DNA of 64,000 nucleotides from Syngnathus acus (Eukaryota > Chordata > Actinopteri > Syngnathiformes > Syngnathidae). The stretch's first letter is position 1, and each line of letters begins with the position of its first letter. Of this stretch, positions 14,372 through 25,196 are shown piece by piece. The notes beneath the pieces were generated by a model. It was not told the DNA's origin, ran no database searches, and was given only the letters and a program-made list of their open reading frames with translations. The DNA lies in contig NC_051104.1 of NCBI RefSeq assembly GCF_901709675.1, forward strand, positions 7,136,501 through 7,200,500. Direction: 5' to 3'. The position numbers were made by a program, and so were the translations under genes.

Positions 14372-16369
14372 CTACTTCTTCGAGGCTCTGCTTGTGGGGC
14401 CCGGTTTGTTTCCGGGACGACGCACGGGTACCTTGGATACGGGGATTCTGGTGCGAGGAAGTGCTTGGGTCTTTGGCGGCGACAATTCTGCCTCCAGAAC
14501 AGACGAGAGTGCTGATTGGCTCACGGACTGAGGCGGCGGCGTTTGTCTGGCGCTGACTGGGATCTTGGATTCCCGGGGAAGGCTGGCGCTGCCTTTCATT
14601 GAGCGGAACGAAGAAGAGGACGAGGAGGAAGGAGGGCTGAGTTTATATTCTGTGGACAAGGAGGACGAACTGTTTTGGTCGTCATCGCCCTCCGGCCCCT
14701 CCGGGTCATTGTAGAAATCATACAGGCGGTCCCCAGAGCAACTGTCACGTGACATTTGGTGCCGCCGCCCACTTTCCTCAGGTGTCGCCGTGGGTGTTGC
14801 GGAGGGTGTTTCCCAGTAGCCTTCGTCGCTGAGCGGTTCTTTGTCTCCAGGTGATGCCGGATGACGACCGTGAGGTAGGAGGGGTTTGGCCGCTCGACTT
14901 CCTACTCCACCGCCCACTGGAATCTTACTGAGGCCCAAAGATTTGACCTGTAGCGTCTTACGATCTGCACATATATTGGTTGAAGATTGTTGGCAGCTGG
15001 CGGAGGTGAGGGTACGAAGGGGGTAGGTGGAGGTGGGAGTGGTGCAGGCGGGTTGGAGTGATCGGGGCAAAGCAGGGGAGTTGTCACCAGTCGAAGGCAG
15101 CATATGCCAAAGCCCCTGCATGTCAGCATCGTCCACTCCCTCCGGACTGGCCATTTCCTCCCCGCCACCCATATAAGCCACCACCCCACTGCCCACTGCG
15201 GGTGGTTGAGGTGTGGGGGGCACCCGGGCGCGAGCAGGAAGTGAAGCCGGACCAGGAGATGCGGCGAATACAGATTGCGCGGAAGAAAGAGGGACTTTTG
15301 ATGGGGATCCACGAGTCGGGGGGCAGGTGACTCCAAGCGGTCTCCCAACACCTGATCCGCCTCCTCCTACCCCGCCACCGCCACTGCTGCTACTACTCGT
15401 CCCACTTCCCCCATTGCCAGCCATCTCCTCTTCCGCATCGGCAATAATATCCCCACAGCCCGTGAGTGAATCAAAGCTCTTCAGCGATGTGACGTCATTG
15501 AAGAGAAGAGAACACAGACGGTCCACCGAGGGTTCCGAAGGAGGGTCGGCGGTGCTGCAACACTCCAAAGGGGGTGTGGCGAGTGAGGGGGTGAGGCTGG
15601 AGACTGAGGCTTTGGCTTTGCTGGTGGCAGGGTGCAAAGGGGAGTCGTTGGGTGTGTAAGGAGAGGGGGAATCTGGCTCAGCAGATGGGCCTGGCATGGC
15701 CACGCACTGTGTGGCTGTCAAGGAAACACTCTTACTGTGAGCCTCGACGGCTTGGAGGTTACATTCTGCCTCTGTCTTGCCACTCGGTGTCGGTTCAAGG
15801 ATGAGAGAGATATCCTGGGCCGTTTCAGTGGCCGCAGCATCCGCATCCTTCTCCTTCTGGGGTTCCGACTCGTCCCCATCGCCTTCGCTTGTTTTGTCCT
15901 TACGTCGCCAGCGGATGCTAGTGAAAAAGCCTTTCAAGCCCCTCCCTCTTCGCACCAGCCCCGCACTGTTCTCATTTGACCTAAGACTCCCACGTCGCAG
16001 TAGAGAAAAGAAACTTAAAGATTTACTGAGAGACCTGACAGTTCCTGTTTCTAGCGTAGACAAGCCCTCCCCTCTCTGTACATCAGCATTAATGCTGGAC
16101 CCGATGAGCCCATCGTGTGTTTTGCTTCTCACCATCTCGCCCGATGACATTGAACCGTTCCCATTCACAGAATTCCCAGTGTCCGAATGGCCGCTGGTCC
16201 CGTTCAGCGTGGCCCCTTTGTTCCTGAAGGAGAAGAAGCTGGCCATTCCGGAGCCGGTACGTCGCTTTGCGAAGAGCTTGAAGGCAGCTTTGTTGATCTT
16301 CCCGGTAGGCGGCTGGGGGTCACACGGAGGGGCCGCGGTGGGGTCCGCACACTCCGTCTGCACTTCCAT
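14372..16369 (-). CDS. amer2: APC membrane recruitment protein 2 (AMER2/FAM123A)
   Basis: An uninterrupted 665-codon frame on one exon, as is usual for the AMER family. AMER proteins bind PtdIns(4,5)P2 at the plasma membrane and recruit APC; AMER2 is a neural negative regulator of Wnt/beta-catenin signalling and also binds the microtubule protein EB1. The N-terminus carries the conserved GKINKAAFKLF block (about residues 23-33), followed by a basic stretch (about 130-160, with FFTSIRWRRKDK) suited to membrane binding. Ser/Gly/Pro-rich low-complexity follows. SKIP tetrapeptides, which match the EB1-binding SxIP motif, occur near residues 480 and 600, with a related SKVP near the C-terminus. 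The start is the first in-frame Met and lies just before the family N-terminal block. Plus-strand frames overlapping it are shadows. Naming rests on recognition of the family and is supported by the neighbouring genes. Confidence 0.93.
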   Translation of the reverse strand: MEVQTECADPTAAPPCDPQPPTGKINKAAFKLFAKRRTGSGMASFFSFRNKGATLNGTSGHSDTGNSVNGNGSMSSGEMVRSKTHDGLIGSSINADVQRGEGLSTLETGTVRSLSKSLSFFSLLRRGSLRSNENSAGLVRRGRGLKGFFTSIRWRRKDKTSEGDGDESEPQKEKDADAAATETAQDISLILEPTPSGKTEAECNLQAVEAHSKSVSLTATQCVAMPGPSAEPDSPSPYTPNDSPLHPATSKAKASVSSLTPSLATPPLECCSTADPPSEPSVDRLCSLLFNDVTSLKSFDSLTGCGDIIADAEEEMAGNGGSGTSSSSSGGGGVGGGGSGVGRPLGVTCPPTRGSPSKVPLSSAQSVFAASPGPASLPARARVPPTPQPPAVGSGVVAYMGGGEEMASPEGVDDADMQGLWHMLPSTGDNSPALPRSLQPACTTPTSTYPLRTLTSASCQQSSTNICADRKTLQVKSLGLSKIPVGGGVGSRAAKPLLPHGRHPASPGDKEPLSDEGYWETPSATPTATPEESGRRHQMSRDSCSGDRLYDFYNDPEGPEGDDDQNSSSSLSTEYKLSPPSSSSSSSFRSMKGSASLPRESKIPVSARQTPPPQSVSQSALSSVLEAELSPPKTQALPRTRIPVSKVPVRRPGNKPGPTSRASKK

Positions 16370-16538
16370 TGTGTAGCTTTATGGCTTCCCACTCTGCGGG
16401 CTCCCACTAGCACTTTCCTTCTCCCTTTGGGCTTTCTCTGGATGCGCATCCACTCTCCCTCTCTCTGTCTCTCTCTCTCTCTCTCTCTCCACGCTGCTTC
16501 CAACAGCTCGTTCACTCCCACTCTGGCTGTCTTTATCG

Positions 16539-16590
<52 letters not shown>

Positions 16591-16700
16591 CGTGCCTGCA
16601 GCTTTTCTCTCTCTCCCTCTTTCTCACTCCCTCACTCTCGGTGCTGCTCCTCACTGTATCCATGGCAACAGGGTGGGCTAAGCAGCTTTCGTCAACGTTG
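16370..16700 (-). promoter_or_regulatory. AMER2 5' untranslated/promoter region
   Basis: Directly upstream of the AMER2 start codon. It holds a CT-rich tract (about 16461-16492) and a perfect GCCT array. No intron signal is needed between it and the coding exon. The transcription start is not determined. Confidence 0.45.
16538..16597. repeat. (GCCT)n tetranucleotide array
   Basis: About fifteen units of GCCT in tandem lie roughly 170 bp upstream of the AMER2 start codon, so probably in its 5' UTR or core promoter. Length variation here could affect expression. Confidence 0.95.
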
Positions 16701-17349
16701 GCAGGGCGCCGGAGTCTGTCCTCCCCCCACCACCTTCCCAGTCACCAATGCACTATTGCCCCCCAAAACAAGACATTAGTTTTCACACCCTTCCATCATT
16801 GTTTCTGTCACTGCTGCAGATTCTCTCAATGCGTGTGCACAAACATATCGAATGAATACATTTAAGTTACACCTTCCCGAAAAAAATATATTTTTGCAGG
16901 AGTGTATTGCATTCAACTGAAAAAAAGAATAAACAGAATAAAAAATATTCCATAAAACATATTCAAAAAAAATATTGGGGTCGATCCAGTGAATACACTT
17001 CCATAGTTTTAAAATAGTAACCACAATACTGACATAAAAATATTACATTCAACTAATTTCACAACTTGATTATTTGATTAAAATATATAATTTACTGTTC
17101 GCAAGTTATAGTATATTCAAGTGTATGTCATTTTTGCAAAAAAAAAACAACCATTGCCTATGGGGGATAAACAAAATACTCCCATGCCAAAAAGCCTGAA
17201 TCAGGAGGCCAAGGCACCCGCCAGGCTGCTGATCAACAATATGAGCAGGCTTAAGCCGGGATATAGATTTAGAGACATTTTTCAACACTGTTGGGGTCAG
17301 AGAAAGAGCTCAGACTTAGCACTTATACCGTTAAAGCAGTTATTATTGA

Positions 17350-17379
17350 CCATATGGTCCTGAACTGTCGACCATATGG
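17350..17379. promoter_or_regulatory. Paired CArG (SRF-type) boxes
   Basis: CCATATGG occurs at 17350-17357 and again at 17372-17379. Each fits the CC(A/T)6GG serum response factor consensus and the two are 22 bp apart, about two helical turns. They lie roughly 1 kb upstream of the AMER2 start codon on the promoter side. SRF binding is inference. Confidence 0.4.
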
Positions 17380-19144
17380 ACCCACAGAGGCAAGTATCGG
17401 CGAGCATTGACTCATCAACACATCTAATTCATTCCAGCTTTTATTTACCTTGCGTTGTGCATTCAGAATATAAAATCTCTTTCCCGAGATGGTTCTTATA
17501 AAGTTGTAAGCTTAGAATTGTCCAAAATGTTTTGTGGGAAGAATAATTAGGGGGGGCTATGGAGTTGAATCCAACATCTGATTGATTCATGATTTGATTT
17601 CGAGCTATTCTTTTGTCACCCAGTGTTCTCCATTCAGGCCTGATCTACTGTGGGTGCGCTTTTTCCTGGTGATTCCACCCAACCCCCCATGAATCTCCCC
17701 GATCCACCGACCCAATTACAAGCATCCTTCTCCCACCCCTGCTTCTCCTCAGTCACTATGGGCACCGCAGGCGCTCCTCTTCCAGCCCACTGCTATCAAA
17801 CAATGTCTGCATTCATGCACCCCCGGGCGGGGCGACACACAAACACATTTTCCAAAGGGCTTCCCCTGGGTGAGGCGAGGAAGCGCATGGCTTTCACCCG
17901 TGAGGCGTCATCACCTCCTCACACTGGCGACTGCCCAGTCGAGTGCTGCTTCTCAGGTAGATGCAATGTTTACTTGTGCAGAAAGCCCCTCGGCCATGCT
18001 AGCGGGTCAGCTCAGTGCTGAGCAGCAGATGGCTGATTGATTGATGAGTGATAGCATGGCCAAACAAAGGATTCTACTCAGGACCCAGTGTTGTTGTTGC
18101 GACATATCTCCCAAGGTCATTGAGAGTTGTGTGCATGTTTTTCAGTGGAGCTTTGAAAGATGTTCATTTCTGCAAGCACTTATTCAATTAAGTATTTAGA
18201 GGCAGAGTGAAATGTACTGTGTTGTGCTGTGCTCAGCTACCCTGAGCACCATTGGGAAGCACTTCACAAATAAACCATGACTACTCTAATTTGCATGGAA
18301 GATGGCTGCACGCATGCCAAGCGTGTTTATCCGGACATCTTTCAGCTTTTGCCATTTGTAATCTGATTGAGGAAGTAAATCCAATCAGGTGGCAAATCTG
18401 TATGCTGCAATTCTTAGGCTCAAGAAATGTCTATTAAGCTAGAAACTCACAAAAATGTGAATAAAATAGAAATACAAGGTACTTAAAGTTATTTTTGAAC
18501 AGTCTATGATGGTGCCAGTGTGAGCATGTAGCATTTGAATTTTACATCAATTTATTTTGAATTAAAATAACTTGGTCGTCAACCGGCGTCACAAAAGAAA
18601 ATTCCACTGCGATGAGGAAAATGATGATTTCATCCTCGAATGTTCTTTCAATTTAACTACTTGTTTTATAAAATACTTGATGATCAGAATGGTTGACGTG
18701 AACCAATAGGATTTTAGGATCAATGTGCATTAGTCAGTCTGCTTATCTGATCAATGTGAGATGTGAAATAGGATCAAATGATCAATGGTGGCAACTGTTT
18801 ACAGCTGAAGCGCTTCAAGGTCCTCGAGCCAGGGTTGGCTTATCCTCAGCCACCAGGAAGCGAATGGAATAACGAGCACGGCCAAAATTTCTGGTTTGGT
18901 GTTACTTCCAGTTTGATCTAAGATTAGACTGGCTGCGAGCCCTCTGTGGGGATTGCCTATTACATATATGTATAAAAAAAAAAAAAAAAGGATTACTGTC
19001 CTAATCTGGTTAATGTGACATTCGTCATCAAATCTCAGGACAGCACGCATGTCCATGCATCCAACCAGATTTTTTGTAAATCAAGTATGCAGTCACACAC
19101 AATGAAACGCAAAACTAATTTTATCGTGGATGAATTATTTCTCA

Positions 19145-19150
19145 TTTATT
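19145..19150 (-). terminator. Candidate MTMR6 poly(A) signal
   Basis: Plus-strand TTTATT reads AATAAA on the minus strand, about 245 bp beyond the MTMR6 stop codon. It is the first such hexamer I see downstream. Confidence 0.45.
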
Positions 19151-19394
19151 TTTCGATAGTGCATCCCAACATTCATTTAAAAAAAAGAAAAGCAAATGCA
19201 TTTCTACAATTGTAAGCTATGACATGATAATGAGGCTTTCCATAGAGCTTTAGACTATACAGACATATAGAACATGGCCCATTGAGGACCATTTTGTAAT
19301 CAGCACATAATCACGTGAAGAACAAGAGCTTTTCCACACTTTTTCAGTAAATTGTTATGATGCGCCTGTCCTTTCCTCACAATATCCCCGTTTC

Positions 19395-22300
19395 TCAGCA
19401 GGTCATGCGTGCCACTCCAAACTCCAGACTCACAATAGCCGGCTCCTCTTTGGCCACATCGCTATTGTACGTCCCTTCCAGCTCGCCGTAGCTCTGCTTG
19501 CGGCTCTCGGAGCCGCTGCTGCCCTCTACTGTCCGCTCGATTTCTGTGCTCTCGGTGGCCTCCTCGCCGACCTCCTCGTGCTCGTCTTCCTCCTGCTGCC
19601 GACGGGCCTCCTTGTGATTCATGGGCGCCCCCAAGATGAGGGAGTCCGGGCGCGGTGGGAGGGGTTTGTCAAGCGAGCGATGATCCCTGGTGGGAGGGGC
19701 CGCTGGGTGGTTGGCGGTCACGACTGGCGTCACACCGAGCTGGTGGAGCCTCTACATGCAGAAGAAGGGGATGACAAAATTATTCTGGATCCCCAAGTGT
19801 TACAACGGTGGTACATTTTAGGTTTCTGGGGACAAAAGTCATCATTTCTTGTCTTGAGTTGAGTTTGGTGTCATAGCTGCAATCACTTTCATTCAAGCAG
19901 TACTCGTGTGTGTTCACTTACACTCTCCAGTGCTTGGAGCTTGCTCTCCGCTTTGCGACTGTTCTCTCTCCCAGTTAGAATGGTCTTCAGGATGGACTGC
20001 CGTGGGTGCATGGAGCGATCAAACTGGTGGTACATGTTTCTCCAAAACCTTACACACAGAGACGATATCAACTGCTGGTAACCGGAAAAAAAGTGCACAA
20101 AAGTGGGTACCAACTTGAAATGGTAGGGCAATGTGGAGGGCTCCAGCACAGGCTGCGTTTCAGCATATGCGGGGCTGTAGAACGGATTCAAGTAGTTCTG
20201 TTTTTCGCTCATCAGATGCGCCCACAACGAATGAGTCCGCTCTCTTAGCCTGGGACGCAAAAACACAAGATCAATATTAACACCACAACATTTTAGGAGG
20301 CTAACCACATATATTGAATTTGCCAGTGTAATGGTCAGAGGGTTTTCGAGGTGTTTTGATTTTTCCTTTTTTTAATACTCTGCGTACTATTACGTAGGCC
20401 CCATGTCAGTGTATGGCATGAATGAGAAATTCTAACATGTAGACTCACTGAAGGTCTTCTCTCTGCCTCTGGTTGTTGCCGAGGAAGTTTCCATACTGAC
20501 ATGAGTGAACGTGCTCGTGGATCTGCAGCAGGAACCACTCGCTGAATTCGAATGCCTAGAGTAAAAGAACTCGAGATAAAATATAACAGTAAAAGCGCCT
20601 TGCATGTGGCACACAGACACGCACCTGAGGGAACTGCTCAGATAGCTGCCAGACACACTCCAGGAACTGAGTGAAGATAGGAGACACTTCCTTTGGGTCT
20701 CCATCCAGTTGGTCACACCTAAAAGTTGCAGTTTACATGACAGTAACTATTCATTCGTGATCAAAAATGCTACTCAGTTTAAGGAAAGTAATTTGCCCTT
20801 TACACAATTGAATTGTCTGTACAAACTTAAAAAGTTGACAACTTACCTATCTGCAAACTTGTGACCAAATGAGATCCAGTCTTTCTCGATCAGCACCTAA
20901 AACGACCAAACAAGGTGAGACAGTGGCAAGCAGGAATCGAGAACATCCAAGAACGTCAAAGGTACCATGAAACCCTTGATGGTGCGGTAGTAGGGGTCCA
21001 TGAGCAGAGCTCCCAGGGAGCAGACCTGCGCTGTTCGGTCCCACCCGTCCGAACAATGAACCAACACGCTGGCTCCTTCCCGGGTCACTGCCTGGAAGGG
21101 ATACATACGATACACACTGTGCTTTATGAGAAGTGCTCCACCCTTTCCAGCAGTTGGTGAAATGAAACCAATAACAAAAATAAAAGATAGATATAGTAGC
21201 CCAAGTCAATGGTTAATGCCTCACATTTTCATTTACAAATCTTATTTAAGTCACAATACACATAAGTCTTGACATTTACTTTTGCGAGGAAGATTGCTGC
21301 GTCCACAACAGCCTTGATATGCCTCAACCAGCCGCAGCTCTCCAGTCCTACCAGGTAGTCACTCATGGAGAGGGAGCGAGCTCCAATCACTGAGGGTCAC
21401 AAACAAATCAGATCGCTCAAGTTCAATATCTGCAACCAGATGCTATTTAAAGCAGCGGCGGTGTTGGACCTTCAAGCAGCTTTTGCAGACTGGTCCTCAT
21501 CACGTGGATGTTCTCGATGCCCACAAACTGGAAGCGAATGTTGGAGTAGTTGTCCTCATTCTCGTAGCCTTTGCCCGCCGCTCGGTTGGCGAGCGCGTTC
21601 AGCTGCAAGATAGTGGTGAGATTAAAAAGGCAGCGGCGCATAAACTACTCGTAGTAATCAGGTTTGGTCTTACTTTTGGCCGTGTGTCCATGACGTAAAC
21701 AAATCGGCTATTGTGGTTAGCCTTGCTGATGGCCTGTAGCATGCTCTCGTCTTCTAAACAGCGTGCACTGAAGCCAGAGAGAGGCTGGCTGCATCGGCAC
21801 ACTGCCGCCTGCCATGATGGACACACGACAACGATATTGCAACATTAATTCATGAAACATTACACAAATCAAGTTCACGTACCTTCTTCTCTTGATAGAA
21901 ATAAGTAAGCACTGGGAAGCGTCCTTTGCTCCTGAACTTGGAACTGCCCACAATAATGGGCTTACTGGCCGTGATGGGGACGTACAGGTCACGTGGATAA
22001 GTCTCACAAATCTGAGAAGAAAGGCATGCAAACATTCTTAAATTATTACATAACATGGAAGAGGGGCTTTTTATCTCCTTTTGAACTGGGATGCTCCATT
22101 TTAGGGGTACTGCTGAAGCTTTAGCGCCTCCTTCTGGACTAAATGCATAACACATTTAATGGTGTATTCCCTACTGTTCAAACCACATATAAAGGTACTT
22201 GGCTATTGTTTATAACAAAAATAGTTGCCCCAGTGTATTTTTTGTCACGTTTTACAGAACCAGAACATCATGGACCTTGTAGTCTCTGTTGACGTCCGTG

Positions 22301-24368
22301 AGTTGCCATTGGTCGCAGGGAACACCCATCCTCTCAAACTCTGCTCCTAAATCAATGAGCTGCCACCCTTCCTCACGCTGTTGGTCATTCTGCTTGGGAT
22401 TGTAGGAGAACGCGTAGAGCTCCTCGTACGACTCTGCAAACAAGGAAGGAAATTGTCAACACAGACACCTACAAGATATAAAGTTCGTGTCTTCGAGTGA
22501 AACCCACCAGGTCGCAGAAGGCGCAAAAGTGAGCTGTAAACATCATGGCAGTCGCGTTCTCGCTGCAGCACAAAGTGAACCACTCTGAAGTTACGACACT
22601 GAATGACCAGTGGACAGCCTGAGGTGGTGAGTGAGAGCTTCTCCACGGATGCGATATGGTGATGCAAAATCTGCAGAGAAGAGTGGATGTCGATAAACAT
22701 ATTGTGTAAGGTAAACAAAATGACGGCTGTAGGTTTATTTTACAACTTTCTGACTTTCCTCTTTGAGGATGATTATTAAGGTATGATATGAAATGATAGG
22801 GATGCATTTGAAATCCAAACCATCACGATCCACTCACCCAAACCTCTTGTCCGGCAGACGTTGAGTTGTTGGAGCTGCTCTCCACGAAGATGAGATGCGT
22901 CGCTGTGAGGTACAGTGTGCCGTTAGTGGATTTGTTGCTGAAGCGGTCCAACAGGCGCACCTGCTCCACCTACAAGCATGCACGGGCACAAACATGCCAA
23001 AAATAATCAGGACATACGTACCTATGCAAGGACGTCATTTGGAAGCGATTTTGTGGGGTGAGGATTTAGGTTGACACCTTGAAGAAAAACCCTTTAAGAG
23101 AGTGTTTGTGCAGCATGATGCCAGCCGGAGCGCTAGTTAATCCTGACCACCTGGTGCTCACCATCCGCTAACACAACTAAATGCTAACTGAGGACACACA
23201 ATACAAACTCCATCTGCAATGCAACTTCTGTCCGTATGTCATCATGCAGATCAGTTCATGCAGGAATGAGTTAAATATTCACTCATGTCACATTTTTTTA
23301 CACAGCGAAGCAGTTGTGATTCCCGAGTTAGATCTACATAAACAGGTTTTACGCTCATGTCTCCAGAAAAGTGCACACACAGCCATGCTATTCTTTCAAC
23401 CAAGCTGATTTCTGTGGCCACAAGGTCGTTGGTATTTTTGTCTGCCATTGCTGCAAACAGTCGAAATTGATGATTTATCATTGCAGCAATTCTTAGTGAC
23501 TCAGACATTCTTCCTCCGTTTCCTTTTTCCTGTCCTTGTCTCAACAGTGATGAGAGCAACTATGCTCAATACAGGAAGTCAGTAGCTACGCATGTAAGTT
23601 TTGGGCGGTAATGGTGTCAATTATTTTCCTTGAAACAATTATGCTAATTGTTTAACTGATGCAAGTGACATACTTGAATATAGGGGTTGTAATTAGAAAT
23701 AATTATAGCTAGCAGGTCTTTTCACATCTTTTGCAATCATGCATGTTTTAAAACCATGAACAGCGCCCCTTCATAATAATAATAATTCATTAAATTTGGA
23801 GAGCGCTTTTCAAAAACCCAAAGACGCTTAATGGTCTCTTTACAATCTGTAGCATTCAGCCTGATCTTCTTTAAGCGATTTAGCCTGTGGTGACTGACTT
23901 TGACAATCCAATTTTGTGCCAGTGCTTTTTTAGAGGGTGGTGTCTTTCTAATGTCACAAAAAGAGCAATATTATTCCTCACACTTATTACACTCAGAGAA
24001 CACACGAAGATTCATATAAGGGATGCAGGAACATTGCTTTCTCATGCAATGCAATTACGAATTCGGTTTGCATTGACAGCTTTCTTTTTTTTTTTTTAAG
24101 TGGATCAATATCGTGAGGGTGTGACAGTTTAAAGAGTACAAATGAAGTGGTGCAAGGTGAAACAAAACAGATGCTGGTCACGTCCCGAGCAAGCTAGCGA
24201 CACTTGCATGGATACACGATCATATCACACGCATTGCGGGTGCAGTATATGAAATGAAACAGAACAAATCTTGTTTTCAACGATCACCCTCGATGTGAGG
24301 CCGAGCCACTGTCTTACTGCATTTAGCTAGAAAATGTTAGCTACCTTCGGGGTTCGGATGTGCTCCAT
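19395..24368 (-). CDS. mtmr6: Myotubularin-related phosphatase MTMR6
   Basis: Fifteen coding exons join in frame to 659 aa: 24345-24368, 22838-22969, 22508-22670, 22276-22433, 21883-22011, 21674-21808, 21470-21602, 21280-21389, 20966-21091, 20847-20896, 20625-20718, 20449-20555, 20115-20249, 19922-20048 and 19395-19751, all with GT-AG borders. MTMR6 removes the 3-phosphate from PtdIns3P and PtdIns(3,5)P2 on endomembranes. The N-terminal ~100 residues form the PH-GRAM domain. The catalytic loop HCSDGWDRT lies in exon 9, with the Cys about residue 341 and the Arg about 347 (C-X5-R), so the enzyme should be active. The C-terminus ends [16 protein letters not shown], a family hallmark, after an acidic, probably coiled linker. 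The first exon encodes only eight residues; intron 1 (22970-24344) is the largest. It is head-to-head with nup58. MTMR7 and MTMR8 are paralogues, but the N- and C-termini and the synteny fit MTMR6. Confidence 0.95.
23765..23840 (-). mobile_element. SINE/LINE 3'-tail-like fragment in MTMR6 intron 1
   Basis: On the minus strand the segment reads 'TTTGAAAAGCGCTCTCCAAA' and ends in an (ATT)n-type tract. This 'GCGCT...AAAT...(ATT)n' ending is typical of a very common group of teleost retroposon tails. The 5' part is not recognised. Confidence 0.5.
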
Positions 24369-24794
24369 GTCTCCGGGTCGTAACAGCTGTCAGCGACTTC
24401 AGAGTTCACGCAACGCCTTCCACATATGATTCTATCATTGATCAAATCGTATTTAAATTGTGTCACACAATCAAAGAGTACGATGTCGGGTGCATTCAGT
24501 ATGTTTATTGTCAATTACTTGACTCTGGCATCCGCGTAAAGCGATCGGTAGTCACGCCTATGCCAAAGGTGTATGGCTTTTCAAAAGAAGAGCTAAATCT
24601 AACTGTCAACCAAGTTTAAAATAAAATAAACAACTTAATCAAATTAAATATTACGGTAATAATTCTATATTACACTATAGGTCAAATATGACAGGAATGT
24701 GATTTGTACTTTGTCACTACATATGTGGTTTAACTTTATTGTGAAATTTGACTCTTACGCTTCCGACAGCTGTATGGCAAGCCTGGACCACACG

Positions 24795-24802
24795 TCACGT
24801 GA
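24795..24802. promoter_or_regulatory. E-box/CLEAR-type palindrome
   Basis: TCACGTGA is the core recognised by bHLH-zip factors such as USF or TFEB/MITF. It lies about 400 bp from either start codon. An overlapping CACGT precedes it. Confidence 0.4.
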
Positions 24803-24814
24803 GTAGAAGAACGT

Positions 24815-24832
24815 CATGCTGGGTAATGTAGT
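24815..24832 (-). promoter_or_regulatory. ZNF143-type promoter element
   Basis: The minus strand reads ACTACATTACCCAGCATG, close to the known ACTACAATTCCCAGCATGC element bound by ZNF143/THAP11 at many divergent housekeeping promoters. Its position in a head-to-head promoter fits that role. Confidence 0.5.
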
Positions 24833-25196
24833 CGACTACATTTTTACCCAAAATGCAATGACATTTTGTTGGTAGCAGGCGGGGAATAGGAAATTCCACG
24901 CCATGCGTGGGTTTATCCTGAGGTCTTTGTCATTTTTTATCGTTAAACGGGATACTCTTGGCTGAGACACACAGTGAAAATCAACCGGACTAATTTGAAG
25001 CTGTTTAAAAACGATGGTGTCTTTAAAAGAAAACAATTCTACGCTAAAATAGAACTGCTGTGGCCCACACGCGGGGATTTCTGCGAAGCTAACTTGCAGG
25101 CTATCGGCGATGCTGCGTTGCCTGCTGCTGCTGCTGCTCTGCTAATGTGGTTAAAGTACAGAGTTGCCCTTGAAGGTCTTTAATGCTCATACCACG

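Larger units (their letters stand above)
16870..19390. other. Spacer between AMER2 and MTMR6
   Basis: No supported exon is present. It contains paired CArG boxes (17350-17379), poly(A) runs near 17139 and 18974, and probably the MTMR6 3' UTR next to 19394. The 123-codon plus-strand frame at 17650-18021 lacks a recognisable domain. Confidence 0.5.
24369..25196. promoter_or_regulatory. Bidirectional promoter between MTMR6 and NUP58
   Basis: These 828 bp separate the divergent start codons of mtmr6 (minus) and nup58 (plus). They include a ZNF143-type element (24815-24832) and a TCACGTGA palindrome (24795-24802). The human orthologues are also arranged head-to-head, which supports shared regulation. 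Transcription starts and 5' UTR extents are not visible. Confidence 0.6.

Noticed and set aside
14902-15659. Alternative frames overlapping AMER2 on both strands (up to 149 codons)
   Set aside because: They are shadows of the GC-rich AMER2 coding sequence with no splice or motif support.
15777-16681. Plus-strand frames of 199 and 164 codons antisense to AMER2
   Set aside because: No recognisable domain; openness follows from the codon composition of AMER2 and from the GCCT/CT repeats.
17992-18061. Inverted GGCCATGCT/AGCATGGCC around a small hairpin, as a possible MITE
   Set aside because: Nine-base arms are too short, and no target duplication or family feature is visible.
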